A stretch of 64,000 bases of DNA from Pseudorhodobacter sp. MZDSW-24AT (GCF_002794355.1 NZ_PGOI01000007.1:62001-126000); one strand, 5' to 3'; counted from the stretch's first letter, positions 27,974-38,000 are shown. Notes: generated by a model not told the origin, from the sequence alone. A program made the numbers and translations.

Positions 27974-27991
27974 CAAGCGAGGGAGGGCGCC

Positions 27992-28342
27992 GTGCTGGAA
28001 TTCTTGCCACAGGACATCCGCGAAGGTCTTGATGCGGCCCGCAAGCGCGAGGCGCGGCGCAGATCGCGTCTGCGGGTTCAAGTGGGCGACGCGGTGTTTC
28101 CGATCCTGCGGTTTTGGGACAATGGCTTTGCGCTGGATGGCACGCTGACCCCGCAGCTGCGCGGCTTGGTGGATGTGTATGATGGCGCCAATCACATCTT
28201 CCAATGCCTGATCGTCGCCTCGGTGACAGAGAACGGGGATCTGGTCTGCGAATTCAAACGCTCGACCGCTGTGCAGGACAAGGCTCCTTTGGATTTCTGG
28301 CGCGACGAGAATGCGCCCGTGGCCTATTTGCCCCGTCTTTGA
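27992..28342 (+). CDS. small conserved protein, possible PilZ-like domain
   Basis: 116-aa soluble protein that I cannot assign firmly. The N-terminal helix is followed by a basic RRRSRLRV stretch and, about 15 residues later, WDNGFALDG. That order resembles the RxxxR and (D/N)xSxxG motifs by which PilZ domains bind c-di-GMP, but the Ser is replaced, so binding is doubtful. The remainder looks like an all-beta fold (GLVDVYDG, FQCLIVASV, LVCEFKRS) with the conserved ending PVAYLPRL. GAGGGAGG is the ribosome-binding site. Small proteins of this shape are common in Rhodobacteraceae. Confidence 0.6.
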   Translation: MLEFLPQDIREGLDAARKREARRRSRLRVQVGDAVFPILRFWDNGFALDGTLTPQLRGLVDVYDGANHIFQCLIVASVTENGDLVCEFKRSTAVQDKAPLDFWRDENAPVAYLPRL

Positions 28343-28389
28343 CACCCGGCAGAGCAGGCGGGGGACGCGACGGCCCCCCGCTTTGCACC

Positions 28390-29562
28390 TTATTGCAAAT
28401 CCCCAAAGGCGGATTGCAGGCGGGACACCGCCTCTTCGATCCGGGCGCGCGGCGTGGCGATGTTGAAGCGCAGATAGGACTCGCCCCCCGTGCCGAAGGT
28501 TTCGCCATGATTGGCACAGATCTGTGCCGCTTTCTCGACCCGCGCCTTGAACTCGGCGGGCGCCATGCCGGTGCCGGAAAAATCGACCCAAGACAGATAG
28601 GTGGCCTCGAGCGGCATCGAGCGCAGGCCGGGGATGGCATTCACCCCGGCATCGAAGAGGCGGCGGTTGCCATCCAGATAGGCCACCAGCGCATCCACCC
28701 AGACCGCGCCTTCGGGCGAATAGGCGGCCTCGGCCATATGCATGCCGAAAGAATTGGCCGAAATGCCCATGGCCATGATCTTGGCCGCGAATTTCGCGCG
28801 CAAGGCATCGTCGGAGATGATCACATTGCCGATATGCGCGCCCGCGATGTTGAAGGTTTTGGTGGTGGCCGTCAGCATCACCAGCCGGTCGGCCACATCC
28901 GGCGCGGCGAGTGGCATCGCGATATGGCGGTGCCCCGGCATCACCAGATCATGGTGGATCTCGTCCGAGACCAGCACCAGATCATGCCGCACGCAGAAAT
29001 CTGCGACCCCGCGCAGTTCCGCCTGTGTCCACACCCGTCCGCCGGGATTGTGCGGCGAGCACAGGATCAACATCCGCTCGCCGCCCGTCATCTGCGCGTC
29101 CCAAGCGGCAAAATCCATCTCGTGGCGGCCATCCACCAGCGCCAGCTGGCATTCCACCACCTTGCGCCCCGCCGCTTTGATGGTGCGGGCAAAGGCGTGA
29201 TAGACCGGGGTCATCAGCACGACGCCATCGCCGGGCGCGGTATAGGCATCGACCACCAGCCCGGTGGCATTCACCAGCCCATGCGTGGTGAAAATGTGGT
29301 CCGGGTTCAGCGCCCAGCCGTGCCGCGTCTGCATCCACCAGCGGATCGCCTCACGATAGCCCGCGTCATCGCCGTAATAGCCATAAATGCCATGCGCGGC
29401 CATCTTTTCCAACGCCGCCTGCACGCACTGGGGTGGCCGGAAATCCATATCCGCAACCCACATCGACAAGCCCGTGTCGGCTGGCACGCCATAAAGACGC
29501 TCCATCATGTCCCATTTCACCGAATGGGTGCCAAGACGCGGGATCTGTTCATCGAAATTCAT
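28390..29562 (-). CDS. MalY/PatB family PLP-dependent C-S lyase (cystathionine beta-lyase type)
   Basis: 390-aa fold-type I PLP enzyme. Schiff-base Lys235 in TATTKTFNIAG; the PLP ring pocket in SDEIHHDL (D200); N-terminal DMDF and YGYYGDDAGYREAI as in MalY. Family members cleave cystathionine or other S-alkylcysteines to pyruvate, ammonia and thiol; some also act as regulators. The exact substrate is not evident. It is divergent from the def cluster and convergent with the PilZ-like gene, whose downstream gap is only 47 bp. Confidence 0.9.
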   Translation of the reverse strand: MNFDEQIPRLGTHSVKWDMMERLYGVPADTGLSMWVADMDFRPPQCVQAALEKMAAHGIYGYYGDDAGYREAIRWWMQTRHGWALNPDHIFTTHGLVNATGLVVDAYTAPGDGVVLMTPVYHAFARTIKAAGRKVVECQLALVDGRHEMDFAAWDAQMTGGERMLILCSPHNPGGRVWTQAELRGVADFCVRHDLVLVSDEIHHDLVMPGHRHIAMPLAAPDVADRLVMLTATTKTFNIAGAHIGNVIISDDALRAKFAAKIMAMGISANSFGMHMAEAAYSPEGAVWVDALVAYLDGNRRLFDAGVNAIPGLRSMPLEATYLSWVDFSGTGMAPAEFKARVEKAAQICANHGETFGTGGESYLRFNIATPRARIEEAVSRLQSAFGDLQ

Positions 29563-29573
29563 GCTGCGGCCTT

Positions 29574-29601
29574 TTGCTTGCGGGTGTTTGTTCCGTATAA
29601 T
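29574..29601 (+). promoter_or_regulatory. possible promoter of the def-fmt operon
   Basis: TTGCTT (29574-29579) and a perfect TATAAT (29596-29601) are separated by 16 bp. Transcription would start near 29608, leaving a leader of about 130 nt before the first def gene. The -10 is exact, the -35 weak. Confidence 0.4.
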
Positions 29602-29738
29602 GCCACAAAAGCGGAATGTCCTCCTGTTTCATCGGCAGCGCCGCGCCGAGGCGGGCCTGCTGCGGCATCCTGCCGGAACCGACGGGCGGCGCCCTTGTGC
29701 CTCTTGCGCGCTTACCCCTTGCGCCGTAAATCATCGCC

Positions 29739-30254
29739 ATGATCCGTCCCATCCTGATCCATCCCGATCCGCGCCTGAAAAAGCCCTGTGACCCAGTGGC
29801 CCAGTTCGATGGCGCCTTGCGCAAACTGGCCGAAGACATGCTGGAAACCATGTATGACGCCCCCGGCATCGGCCTTGCCGCGCCGCAGATCGGCGTGATG
29901 CAGCAGGTTCTGGTGATGGATTGCATCAAGGACGGCCCGCCGCGCCCGATGGCACTGGTCAATCCGCGCGTGGTCTGGACGTCGGAAGATCTGTCCAGCT
30001 ATGAAGAAGGCTGCCTCTCGATTCCCGACCAATATGCCGAAGTCCGCCGCCCGGCCGAGGTGCGGGTGGCGTGGCAGGCGCTGGATGGCTCGGAACAGGA
30101 AGAGCAGTTTGCCGGGCTTTGGGCGACCTGCGTTCAGCATGAGATCGACCATCTGAACGGCAAGCTGTTCATTGATTATCTCGGCCCGCTGAAGCGCCAG
30201 ATGATCACCCGCAAGATGGAAAAACTGAAACGCGAACGCGCGCGGCAGGGCTAG
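29739..30254 (+). CDS. def: peptide deformylase (active)
   Basis: 171-aa metal enzyme that removes the formyl group from nascent N-formyl-methionine. All three motifs are intact: GIGLAAPQ (43-50), EGCLSIP with metal ligand Cys92, and HEIDH with ligands His134 and His138 and catalytic Glu135. It is the first of three deformylase-family genes in a row and most likely the housekeeping enzyme. The stop is followed directly by the GTG of the next gene. Confidence 0.96.
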   Translation: MIRPILIHPDPRLKKPCDPVAQFDGALRKLAEDMLETMYDAPGIGLAAPQIGVMQQVLVMDCIKDGPPRPMALVNPRVVWTSEDLSSYEEGCLSIPDQYAEVRRPAEVRVAWQALDGSEQEEQFAGLWATCVQHEIDHLNGKLFIDYLGPLKRQMITRKMEKLKRERARQG

Positions 30255-30752
30255 GTGGCGGTTCTTCCCATTCTGCGTTGGCCCGATCCGCGTCTTGCCA
30301 CGCGGTGCGCCCCTGTGGCCGAGGATGTGGCGCAGCTTGCCGCCGACATGCTGGAGACCATGTATGCCGCACCCGGGCGCGGTCTGGCCGCCCCGCAGGT
30401 CGGGGTGCTGAAACGGCTCTTCGTGATGGATGTGGCGTGGAAAGAGGGCACCCCCGCCCCGCGCATCGTCATCAACCCGCAGATCCTCTGGCGATCGGAG
30501 GACACCGCCACTGGTGCCGAAGGCTGCCTGTCGATCCCCGGGATCCTGACCGACATCCGCCGCGCCCGCGAAATTCGCATGGCATGGACCGATGAACTCG
30601 GCCAATCGCAGGATGAAATCCTTACCGGCTTTGCCGCCATTTGCGCCCAGCATGAATACGACCATCTGGATGGCATCGTCACCTTTGACCGTCTTCCCCC
30701 CGACCAGCGCACCGCCGCGCTGGCCGCGTATCAGGATTCCCCCCGCGCATGA
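30255..30752 (+). CDS. second peptide deformylase
   Basis: 165-aa paralogue of the preceding gene, starting at a GTG directly after its stop codon. Motif 1 is GRGLAAPQ (Ile replaced by Arg); motif 2 EGCLSIP keeps Cys91; motif 3 HEYDH keeps His133, Glu134 and His137. Catalysis is therefore possible, though the Arg change lies next to the S1' pocket and may alter substrate choice. Overlaps the next gene by 4 bp. Usually annotated as a peptide deformylase in Rhodobacteraceae. Confidence 0.9.
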   Translation: MAVLPILRWPDPRLATRCAPVAEDVAQLAADMLETMYAAPGRGLAAPQVGVLKRLFVMDVAWKEGTPAPRIVINPQILWRSEDTATGAEGCLSIPGILTDIRRAREIRMAWTDELGQSQDEILTGFAAICAQHEYDHLDGIVTFDRLPPDQRTAALAAYQDSPRA

Positions 30753-31249
30753 CCCGAGCTTGCATCCCTTGGCCACACCCCGTGCTGCGCAGCCCCGCCG
30801 CCGATGTGCCGGCCGTCACCGATGAGATCCGCGCCCTGTGGGAGGAGATGATCGAGGTGATGGACGCGATGCCCGGCTATGGGCTTGCCGCCGTGCAGAT
30901 CGGCGTGCCGCTGCGCCTTGCGGTCGTCGATTGCTCCGACCAGCGCGGGCAGGCCATTCGCATGGCCAACCCCGAGATCCTGCACGCCAGCGGCGTGCTG
31001 CGCGAGCATGAAGAGGCAAGCCCCAACCTTCCCGGCGTCTCGGCGGTGATCAAACGCCCCCGCGCGGTGACCGTGCGCTATCTGAACGAACACGGGCAGA
31101 TGGAAGAGCGCGATTTCGTGAACCTTTGGGCCACGTCGGTGCAACACCAGATCGACCATCTGGCGGGACGCATGTATTTTGACCGCCTCTCACCATTGAA
31201 ACGCAAGATGTTGATTGCAAAGGCGGAAAAGGCGCGCAAACGGGGATGA
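30749..31249 (+). CDS. peptide deformylase-like protein lacking catalytic residues
   Basis: 166-aa third family member. Motif 1 reads GYGLAAVQ (Pro replaced by Val), motif 2 reads EEASPNLP where EEGCLSIP is expected (metal-binding Cys replaced by Ser91), and motif 3 reads HQIDH (catalytic Glu replaced by Gln134). With both the Cys ligand and the Glu base gone, deformylase activity is very unlikely; the frame is intact and the flanking sequence well kept, so it looks like a maintained pseudoenzyme. Overlaps def2 and fmt by 4 bp each, so all four genes are translationally linked. Confidence 0.88.
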   Translation: MTRACIPWPHPVLRSPAADVPAVTDEIRALWEEMIEVMDAMPGYGLAAVQIGVPLRLAVVDCSDQRGQAIRMANPEILHASGVLREHEEASPNLPGVSAVIKRPRAVTVRYLNEHGQMEERDFVNLWATSVQHQIDHLAGRMYFDRLSPLKRKMLIAKAEKARKRG

Positions 31250-32142
31250 AGATTGTTTTCATGGGCACGCCCGAGTTTTCGGTGCCCGTCCTGCACGCCC
31301 TTGCCGCCCGGCACGAGATCGTTGCCGTGTATACGCAGCCCCCCCGCCCCGCCGGACGCGGCAAGGCCGACCGGCCAAGCCCGGTGCATCAGGCCGCCTT
31401 GGCGCTTGGCCTGCCGGTGCGCCACCCGGCCCGGCTGAAAGAGGCGGCCGATCAGGCAGCGTTCGCGGCGCTTCACGCGGATGTCGCGGTGGTCGTCGCC
31501 TATGGCCTGATCCTGCCGCAAGCGGTGCTGGATGCCCCGCGCCTTGGCTGCCTGAACATCCATGCCAGCCTGCTGCCGCGCTGGCGCGGGGCGGCACCAA
31601 TCCACCGCGCCATCATGGCGGGCGACCGCCACACCGGCATTTGCATCATGCAGATGGAGGCGGGGCTGGACACTGGCCCGGTGCTGCTGCGGCAGGAAAC
31701 GGAAATCGCCGCGCAGGAAACCACCGCCGAGTTGCATGACCGCCTGTCGGACATGGGCGCCGCGCTGATTGTGGAGGCGCTGGAACAGCTCCCCCGGCTT
31801 ACCCCCCAGTCGCAGCCTGATGAGGGCGTGACCTATGCCACCAAGATCGACAAGGCCGAGGCCCGCGTCGATTTCACCCAAAGCGCCGAGACGGTAGACC
31901 GGCTGATCCGGGGCTTGTCGCCCTTCCCCGGCGCATGGGTGCCCGTGGGGGGCGAGCGGGTGAAACTTCTGCGCTCGCGCGTGGTGGATGGCAGCGGCGC
32001 GCCGGGGCAGGTGTTGCACGGCTTTACCATCGCCTGCGGCACAGGCGCGGTTGAAGTGCTCATGGCGCAGCGCGAGGGCAAGCGCCCGATGCCTGCGCTG
32101 GACGTGCTGAAGGGTCTGGCCCTGCCAGAGCGGCTGATCTAG
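31246..32142 (+). CDS. fmt: methionyl-tRNA formyltransferase
   Basis: 298-aa enzyme that formylates Met-tRNAfMet using 10-formyl-tetrahydrofolate. N-terminal hydrolase fold: [16 protein letters not shown], signature [20 protein letters not shown] with the catalytic Asn/His, and DTGPVLL; C-terminal tRNA-binding OB domain from about residue 205. It ends the def-def-def-like-fmt operon, pairing addition of the formyl group with its removal. Confidence 0.97.
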   Translation: MKIVFMGTPEFSVPVLHALAARHEIVAVYTQPPRPAGRGKADRPSPVHQAALALGLPVRHPARLKEAADQAAFAALHADVAVVVAYGLILPQAVLDAPRLGCLNIHASLLPRWRGAAPIHRAIMAGDRHTGICIMQMEAGLDTGPVLLRQETEIAAQETTAELHDRLSDMGAALIVEALEQLPRLTPQSQPDEGVTYATKIDKAEARVDFTQSAETVDRLIRGLSPFPGAWVPVGGERVKLLRSRVVDGSGAPGQVLHGFTIACGTGAVEVLMAQREGKRPMPALDVLKGLALPERLI

Positions 32143-32158
32143 CCAAAGGCTGCCGCCA

Positions 32159-32173
32159 TGCCCATATTGGGCA
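32159..32173. repeat. 15-bp palindrome after fmt
   Basis: TGCCCA-TAT-TGGGCA, a perfect 6-bp stem, lies between the fmt stop and the next small gene. It may be a weak terminator or an operator. Confidence 0.35.
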
Positions 32174-32191
32174 CAGGAACGGAGGCCACCC

Positions 32192-32428
32192 ATGCCCATC
32201 ATCGCGCTTGTCATCATCGGTGCTGCCGCAGGCTTTCTGGCGACCCGCATGCTGAGGCTGGACACAGATGTGCTGACCACGGTCGCCATCGGCGTGATTG
32301 GCGCGCTGATCGGCGGACTGGCCTTGCGGTTTCTCATCACCATCACCGGCTGGATGGCGGGTTTTGTCGGTGCGCTGCTGGGGGCCTTGCTGCTCGCTTG
32401 GCTTTGGAAAACCTATATGTCTAGGTGA
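32192..32428 (+). CDS. GlsB/YeaQ/YmgE-type small membrane protein
   Basis: 78-aa protein with three hydrophobic helices, glycine-rich (IIGAAAGFLATRML, GVIGALIGGLALRF, GFVGALLGALLLAWLW). This is the transglycosylase-associated / YeaQ family, often stress induced, of unknown biochemical role. ACGGAGG is a strong ribosome-binding site 7 bp before the ATG. It converges on and overlaps the TetR gene by 8 bp. Confidence 0.8.
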   Translation: MPIIALVIIGAAAGFLATRMLRLDTDVLTTVAIGVIGALIGGLALRFLITITGWMAGFVGALLGALLLAWLWKTYMSR

Positions 32429-32942
32429 GGCGCTTCACGGCGTCTTTCAGCTTGAAGCCCCGCGCCCCCGCGCCCAGCCAGAGCATTTGCCCTTGCCAAG
32501 CGGCGAAGAGCAAGGCCGCCGCTTCGCGCCCCTTGGCCCCGCCGCCCAGCCGCACCGCCAGCGCCTGTTCGACCCGTGCCCGCCATGTCATCGCCCGCAA
32601 GCGCAGCGCAGGGTCTTCGAGATGCCGGACCAAGAGCGGCAGGCCTGCCGCACCGCCACAGCCGTCGCCCAAGGCCTTGACCAGCAGATGCGCGCCCTTG
32701 ATGGACAGGTCCGCCATGCCCTCGGCCGCCTCGGTGGTTTGGTCCAGTGTGTCCCAGCCATCGCTGAGCGCTGCGCGCACCATCGCCTCTTGGCTGCCAT
32801 AGCGTTGCACCAAGGTGGGCGCGGCAAGGCCGGTGGCCCGCGACACGGCCCCAAAGCTGGCTCCGCGAACGCCCGACTGCACCAGAAGGGCGCGAAGGGC
32901 GGCAAAGACGTGCTGATCGGAAATGATCTTCTGACGTGACAT
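32421..32942 (-). CDS. TetR family transcriptional regulator
   Basis: 173-aa regulator. The N-terminal helix-turn-helix (GASFGAVSRATGLAAPTLVQRYGSQEAMV, residues about 28-55) is of TetR type; the C-terminal ligand domain is all helical and not recognisable. The target is unknown: the upstream neighbour on the same strand is the TRIC-type channel gene (47 bp away), and no operator palindrome was seen in the short gap. Confidence 0.85.
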   Translation of the reverse strand: MSRQKIISDQHVFAALRALLVQSGVRGASFGAVSRATGLAAPTLVQRYGSQEAMVRAALSDGWDTLDQTTEAAEGMADLSIKGAHLLVKALGDGCGGAAGLPLLVRHLEDPALRLRAMTWRARVEQALAVRLGGGAKGREAAALLFAAWQGQMLWLGAGARGFKLKDAVKRLT

Positions 32943-32989
32943 GGCGCGAATATAAACGGCTGTTCATCTAAGCCGCAAGCGCCAAAGCC

Positions 32990-33631
32990 CTAGCGCTTGG
33001 GCGGCAGGGTGCGCGGCGGGCGCGGGCGATAGACCGGCAGACGCCAGCCAAAGAGCAGGCTTCCGGCCCGCAGGATGAAGGTGACGGCTGCGCAGGCCAA
33101 GAGCGCCAGACCGCCTGCGCCCAAGGCTTCGGCGGCCAAAGCCGCGACGCCGCCGGCAAAGGCGCAGGTGACGTAAAGCTCGCCTTGCTTGAGCACCAAG
33201 GGCACTTCGTTGCACACCACATCGCGCATCAGCCCGCCCATGCACCCCGTGACCATCGCCATGATGAGCACCACCGGCCACGTCATGCCCATACCCGCCG
33301 CCGCCGCCACCCCGGCGGGCACCGCCACTGCAAGCGCGCAGGCATCGAGCCACAGAATGGCCCGGTAGCGGCTTTCCAGAAGATGCGCCGTGAGAAACAC
33401 GATCACGGCCGCCACGGTGGCCACGCCTAGCATCAGGGGATCGACGATCCAGAACACATCGCGGTCCAACATCACATCGCGCAGGGTGCCGCCTCCGGTG
33501 GCGGTCAGCCCGGCGATGAAGATGAAGCCCACGATGTCGAGCTGGGCCCGGCTGGCGACCAGCGCCCCGGTGAGCGCGAAGACCGCGACCGAGGCATAAT
33601 CCAGAAAGGGCAGCAGCGCGGGAAGTGTCAT
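32990..33631 (-). CDS. trimeric intracellular cation channel (TRIC/UPF0126) family protein
   Basis: 213-aa inner-membrane protein, seven predicted helices in two repeats, each with the glycine-rich TRIC motif: [12 protein letters not shown] and [19 protein letters not shown]. Bacterial homologues (YicG/YadS) form trimeric potassium-conducting pores. The start overlaps the rnhA stop by 4 bp, so the two are co-translated. Confidence 0.88.
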   Translation of the reverse strand: MTLPALLPFLDYASVAVFALTGALVASRAQLDIVGFIFIAGLTATGGGTLRDVMLDRDVFWIVDPLMLGVATVAAVIVFLTAHLLESRYRAILWLDACALAVAVPAGVAAAAGMGMTWPVVLIMAMVTGCMGGLMRDVVCNEVPLVLKQGELYVTCAFAGGVAALAAEALGAGGLALLACAAVTFILRAGSLLFGWRLPVYRPRPPRTLPPKR

Positions 33632-34089
33632 GGCTTGCCGGGCTTGAAGGGCGCCATGCCCGCGCGGGCAAGCTCATCGGCGCGTTCATTCTCGGCGTGG
33701 CCGGCATGGCCCTTAATCCAGCGCCACTCTACCTTGTGGCGGGCCTGCGCGGCCTCCAGCCGTTGCCACAGCTCGATGTTCTTGACCGGTTTGTTGTCGG
33801 CGGTTTTCCAGCCGCGCCGCTTCCAGCTGTGAATCCAGGTGGTGACCCCATTTTTCACATAGGCGCTGTCGGTGACGATGATGAGTTCGGAGGGCCGGGT
33901 CAAAGCCTCCAGCGCCGAGATCGCGGCCATCAGCTCCATCCGGTTGTTGGTGGTGTCCGCCTCTCCGCCTTGAAGCGTGCGCTCTTTGACCACCGCGTCG
34001 CCGTCGCGCGCGATCATCAGCACACCCCAGCCTCCGGGGCCGGGATTGCCGGAGCAGGCACCATCGGTATAGGCGAAAAGTTGCGGCAT
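33628..34089 (-). CDS. rnhA: ribonuclease HI
   Basis: 153-aa RNase H that cuts RNA in RNA-DNA hybrids during replication. Active-site acids visible: D in [17 protein letters not shown] in [11 protein letters not shown] in [11 protein letters not shown], and D in [19 protein letters not shown] is the conserved loop. The ATG at 34089 has a perfect AAGGAG; the longer upstream frame is not supported. Confidence 0.97.
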   Translation of the reverse strand: MPQLFAYTDGACSGNPGPGGWGVLMIARDGDAVVKERTLQGGEADTTNNRMELMAAISALEALTRPSELIIVTDSAYVKNGVTTWIHSWKRRGWKTADNKPVKNIELWQRLEAAQARHKVEWRWIKGHAGHAENERADELARAGMAPFKPGKP

Positions 34090-34157
34090 GTCGGCTCCTT
34101 GCACTTCGGCCCCCGGATAGGCCGGGCGCGCGCGGCGGTCAACCAGCGCCTGCGCCG

Positions 34158-34613
34158 TTAGGCCGTCAGGATCGGGACCAGAAGACAGGCCAGCACCCCC
34201 AGCGTCAGCCCTGCCCGCAAGCGCAGCCACCAATCCGGTGCGGTGCCCATCTTCCAAAAATGCCAGTCAAGCAGCAAGAGCCCCAGAAACCCGGCGAAGA
34301 GGTTCACCGCCGCGTCGCCCGCCGCCCCGTTGACCATGAAAAAGGCCCAGAGCGCCGGGGTCACCGAGAGGATATAACCGACCGCCGCTTCGGGCCCTTG
34401 GGCCTTGGTGGCAAAGCCCCAGAGCACGCCCGACATGAAGGACAAGATCACCGTGCCATAGGTGAGACTGACGTAATGGCCAAGGAACAGCGGCCCCATG
34501 AACCGACCGCCCCATGCCGCAAGGGCGGGCGACAGCGCGCTTGCCGCGCCCCAGACAAAAGGGATCAGTCCGGCCACCCCGAGGATCAGCGCCGTCTTCG
34601 GAATAGGCTCCAC
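34158..34613 (-). CDS. DUF3429 membrane protein
   Basis: 151-aa membrane protein with about five helices ([71 protein letters not shown]), matching DUF3429 of unknown function. Start is uncertain: GTG at 34613 ([11 protein letters not shown], with AGGTG upstream) is preferred; an ATG at 34649 would add 12 residues. Confidence 0.75.
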   Translation of the reverse strand: MEPIPKTALILGVAGLIPFVWGAASALSPALAAWGGRFMGPLFLGHYVSLTYGTVILSFMSGVLWGFATKAQGPEAAVGYILSVTPALWAFFMVNGAAGDAAVNLFAGFLGLLLLDWHFWKMGTAPDWWLRLRAGLTLGVLACLLVPILTA

Positions 34614-34730
34614 GCAACACCTGCTTAATACACCCGTCACGGCAGTCATAAGGTGATCCCGCTTGGGGTCCAGCCGCCGCGCAGAATTCCCCGGCAGCGT
34701 TGCCCGCCGGTCACGTCTGGCAAGACGGTT

Positions 34731-35081
34731 TCAATACCCTTCGCCGGGTTGGCGTTGCGCGCGGCGCCAGCGGATCATTTGCGCCACCGCTGCTTCGGCG
34801 AGGGCGGCCCAGTGCAGCAATGCGGCGGAGTCCTCGGGCTGGACGAAAAGCGACAGCCGGGTTTCGCCATTGTGAATATCCAGCGGGGCACCGGGATGGG
34901 TGGCGTTCCATTCGGCGCGCTGCGCCATCGTCGCGCGGAGTGGCCAGTGCAAGGCGAGGCGCCAGCGGCCCTCTTCGGGCGTGGCGGTGAATTCGTTGGA
35001 ACTGGCCCAAAGACGGGCGTGGATGGTCTGGCCTTCGGCCTCGACCCCCGGAAAACCTGCGGCGCGCAAGGCATCGATCAT
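34731..35081 (-). CDS. conserved hypothetical protein co-translated with smc
   Basis: 116-aa protein without a recognised domain. It is soluble, with mixed beta/alpha pattern (TIHARLWASSNEFTATPEEGRWRLALHWPL, DIHNGETRLSLFVQPEDSAALLHWAALAEAAVAQMIRWRR). The ATG overlaps the smc stop by 4 bp, the clearest sign that it is a real gene and expressed with smc. A role next to SMC (chromosome condensation) is suggested by context only. Confidence 0.65.
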   Translation of the reverse strand: MIDALRAAGFPGVEAEGQTIHARLWASSNEFTATPEEGRWRLALHWPLRATMAQRAEWNATHPGAPLDIHNGETRLSLFVQPEDSAALLHWAALAEAAVAQMIRWRRAQRQPGEGY

Positions 35082-38000
35082 GCGACCAGTGCCTCGGCTT
35101 TTTTCAGATCGACACTGACCAACTGGCTGACGCCCTGCTCGGCCATGGTGACGCCGAACAGGCGATCCATCCGCGCCATCGTGACGGCGTGGTGGGTGAT
35201 GATGAGAAAGCGAGTTTCGGTGCGGCGGGCCATTTCATCCAGAAGGTCGCAAAAGCGGGTGACGTTGGCATCATCCAGCGGCGCGTCGACCTCGTCGAGC
35301 ACGCAGATCGGGGCGGGGTTCGCAAGGAAGACGCCGAAGATGAGGGCCAGCGCCGTCAGGGTTTGTTCGCCCCCCGACAGAAGCGAGAGCGTGGCCAATT
35401 TCTTGCCCGGCGGTTGGCACATGATTTCAAGCCCGGCTTCCAGCGGATCGTCGGATTCGACCAGCACCAGCCGCGCCTCGCCGCCGCCGAAAAGATGGGT
35501 GAAGAGGGTGGCGAAATTCTGGTTGACCTGTTCAAAGGCGGTGAGCAGGCGTTCGCGCCCTTCGCGGTTGAGGCCTGCGATGCCGGCGCGGAGTTTCTTG
35601 ATCGCCTCTTCCAGATCGGTCTTTTCCTGCAAGAGCGTGGCATGTTCGCCCGCGACAGCGGCCATATCCTCTTCGGCGCGCAGGTTGACGGCGCCCAAGG
35701 CTTCGCGCTGGCGTTTGAGCCGTTGCACCTCGACATCAAGGGTTTCGGCGTCGGGCATCTTTTCGGGGTCCCCGCCCAGCGCGGCCAGAAGCTCGGCAGG
35801 GGTGCAGCCCGCGTCTTCGGCGATGCGTTCGGCGGCATAGGCGACGGTTTCGCGCGCGGCATCATTGCGGGCCTCGGCCCGCGCGCGGGCTTCACGCGCC
35901 TCACCGTTCAGGCGTTCGGCCTCGCGTTCGGCAAGCTGCGCATCGCGCAGGGCGGCTTCGGCGGTGGCGAGCGCTTCGGCAGCGGTGGCGCGGCGGGCTT
36001 CGGCGCTGTCGATGGCGTCGGACAGTTCTTCGCGTTTGGCGGCGAGTTCTTCCGGTGCGGCGCTGGCGTCTTCAAGCTCTTCCAGCGTTTCGGCCCGGCG
36101 TTCGGCGAGTTCGGCGCTGCGCTTTTCGGCGGTTTCCAGACGATGACGCCAGCCCGAAAGTTCCTTGCTGGCCTCCTGCCTCCGGCGGGTGCGGGCTTCG
36201 CCTTCGCGGCGGAGTTCGTCATGCGCGGAGCGGCGGGTGAGCATCGCCAGACGCGCGGCCTCGACCGCGACCTTGGCGGCCTCGACGCGGTTGCGGGCGG
36301 CTTCGAGATCGGGGAGTTCGGCGCCGCTGGCTTCGGCTTCCTTCAGGCGGGCGCGGGCCGACATTGCTTCGTCTTCATAGCGGGAGACGGCGAGTTTGGC
36401 GGAGTCGAGCTTGCCCCCGGCGATGGAGGCTTCGGCTTCGGCACGGGAAGCGGCGCGGTTGGCTTCGGTCACGCGGGCATCGGCGGCGCGGCGGGCATCG
36501 CGGGCCATCTGATCGGCGCGGGCGAGATCGGCAAGGCGAGATTGCAACGCTTCGTGCGTGGCGCGGGCGGCATCGGCGCGGGCAGAGATCTCGGCCAGAT
36601 CGCTCTTGAGCTGCACGAGGCGGTTGAGCTGTTGCAGGCGCGCGGCGGCCGCCGAAGGGGCGTCTTCGGCGGCAGCGCGGAAGCCATCCCAGCGCCAGAG
36701 ATCGCCTTCAAGGCTGACAAGCCGCTGACCGGGGCGCAGAAGCGGTTGCAGCGCGGTGCCTTGGGCGCGGTCGACAAGACCAATCTGCGACAGCCTGCGG
36801 CCCAGCACCGCGGGGGCGGTGACATGCGGCGCAAGCGGGGCGGCCCCACCGGGCAGGGCGGCGGCTTCATCATAGCCGGGGAGCCACGCCCAGCCGGACC
36901 GCGCCTCGGGCGTGATCTCGGGCGCGCGCAGATCATCGGAAAGCGCCGCGCCCAGCGCCTTTTCATAGCCGGGCGCCACGGTCAGCCGATCCAGAAGCTG
37001 ATGACCCGCCTGCTTTTCACGATCGACCAGACGCGAGAGCGCCGCCACTTCGGCGCGCAGGGCATTGGCCTCGCCCTCGGCTTCGCCCCGGGCGGCGCGG
37101 GCCTCGGCCTCGCGGGATTGGGCATCGGCACGGGCGGTTTCGGTTTGCTCCAGCGCCTCTTCGGCGGCTTCGGCAAGGGCGGTCGCGTCTTCCTGTGCTT
37201 CGGTCGCGGCGGCATAGGCTTCGGCAGCGGCGGCGCGGGCCTCTTCGGCGGCCTCGACCATGGCGCGGGCGCGGGCGGCTTCGGCCTCGGCCCGGTCGAC
37301 GGTGGCGCGGGTGTCGGTCAACAGGCGCTGCACCGATTGGTGACGGGCGGCCAGACGGGCATTGTCTTCGGTGGCCTGCGACAGCAGGGTTTCCCGGTCC
37401 GAGAGGATGGCCCCGGCCTCGCGCGCGGTTTCGGCGGCTTCGGCAAGGCGGTCATCGTGGCCGTCATGGGCACGCAAGAGTTGCTCGATTTCCCAATCCA
37501 GCCGACTGATGGTTTCACCCGCGTCGCGGTTCAGTCCGGCCTCCCGCTCCATATCACGGTCGAGCTGGGTGATGCGGCCACGCAGGGTTTCGATGAGCTG
37601 AAGCGCGCGCGCCTCTTGGTCGCCCAGCGCGTCGCGTTGCAGCGTGAGGCGTTGCAGGATGGCGGCGGCGACGGCGGCCTCTTCGCCGCGGGGCGGCAGG
37701 GCGTCTTCGCGGGCCTCGCGTGCCTTGGTGGCCGCGCGGGCGGCGCCATCGGCCTTGCCCGCCGCGATCAGCCGGTCGCGCAGATGCGTTTCCGCCTCGA
37801 TGCGGGCCAGTTCGGCCTCGCGCCAGCGGCGGAAGAGGAGCATCCCTTCAGAGCGGCGCAGGTCTTCACCGATCTCGCGGTAGCGGGCGGCCTGCCGCGC
37901 CTGACGGGTGAGCGTGGCGACCTGCTGTGCCAAGCCTTCGAGCACGTCATCGACGCGCAGAAGGTTTTGTTCGGCCCCGGAGAGTTTCAGCTCGGCCTCG

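Noticed and set aside
27781-27991. Cobalamin riboswitch before cbiB
   Set aside because: No conserved B12-box sequence or larger paired structure; only a short hairpin.
28384-28401. TTTGCA-CCTTAT-TGCAAA inverted repeat
   Set aside because: Half of it is the MalY stop codon and last codons; likely chance rather than a control site.
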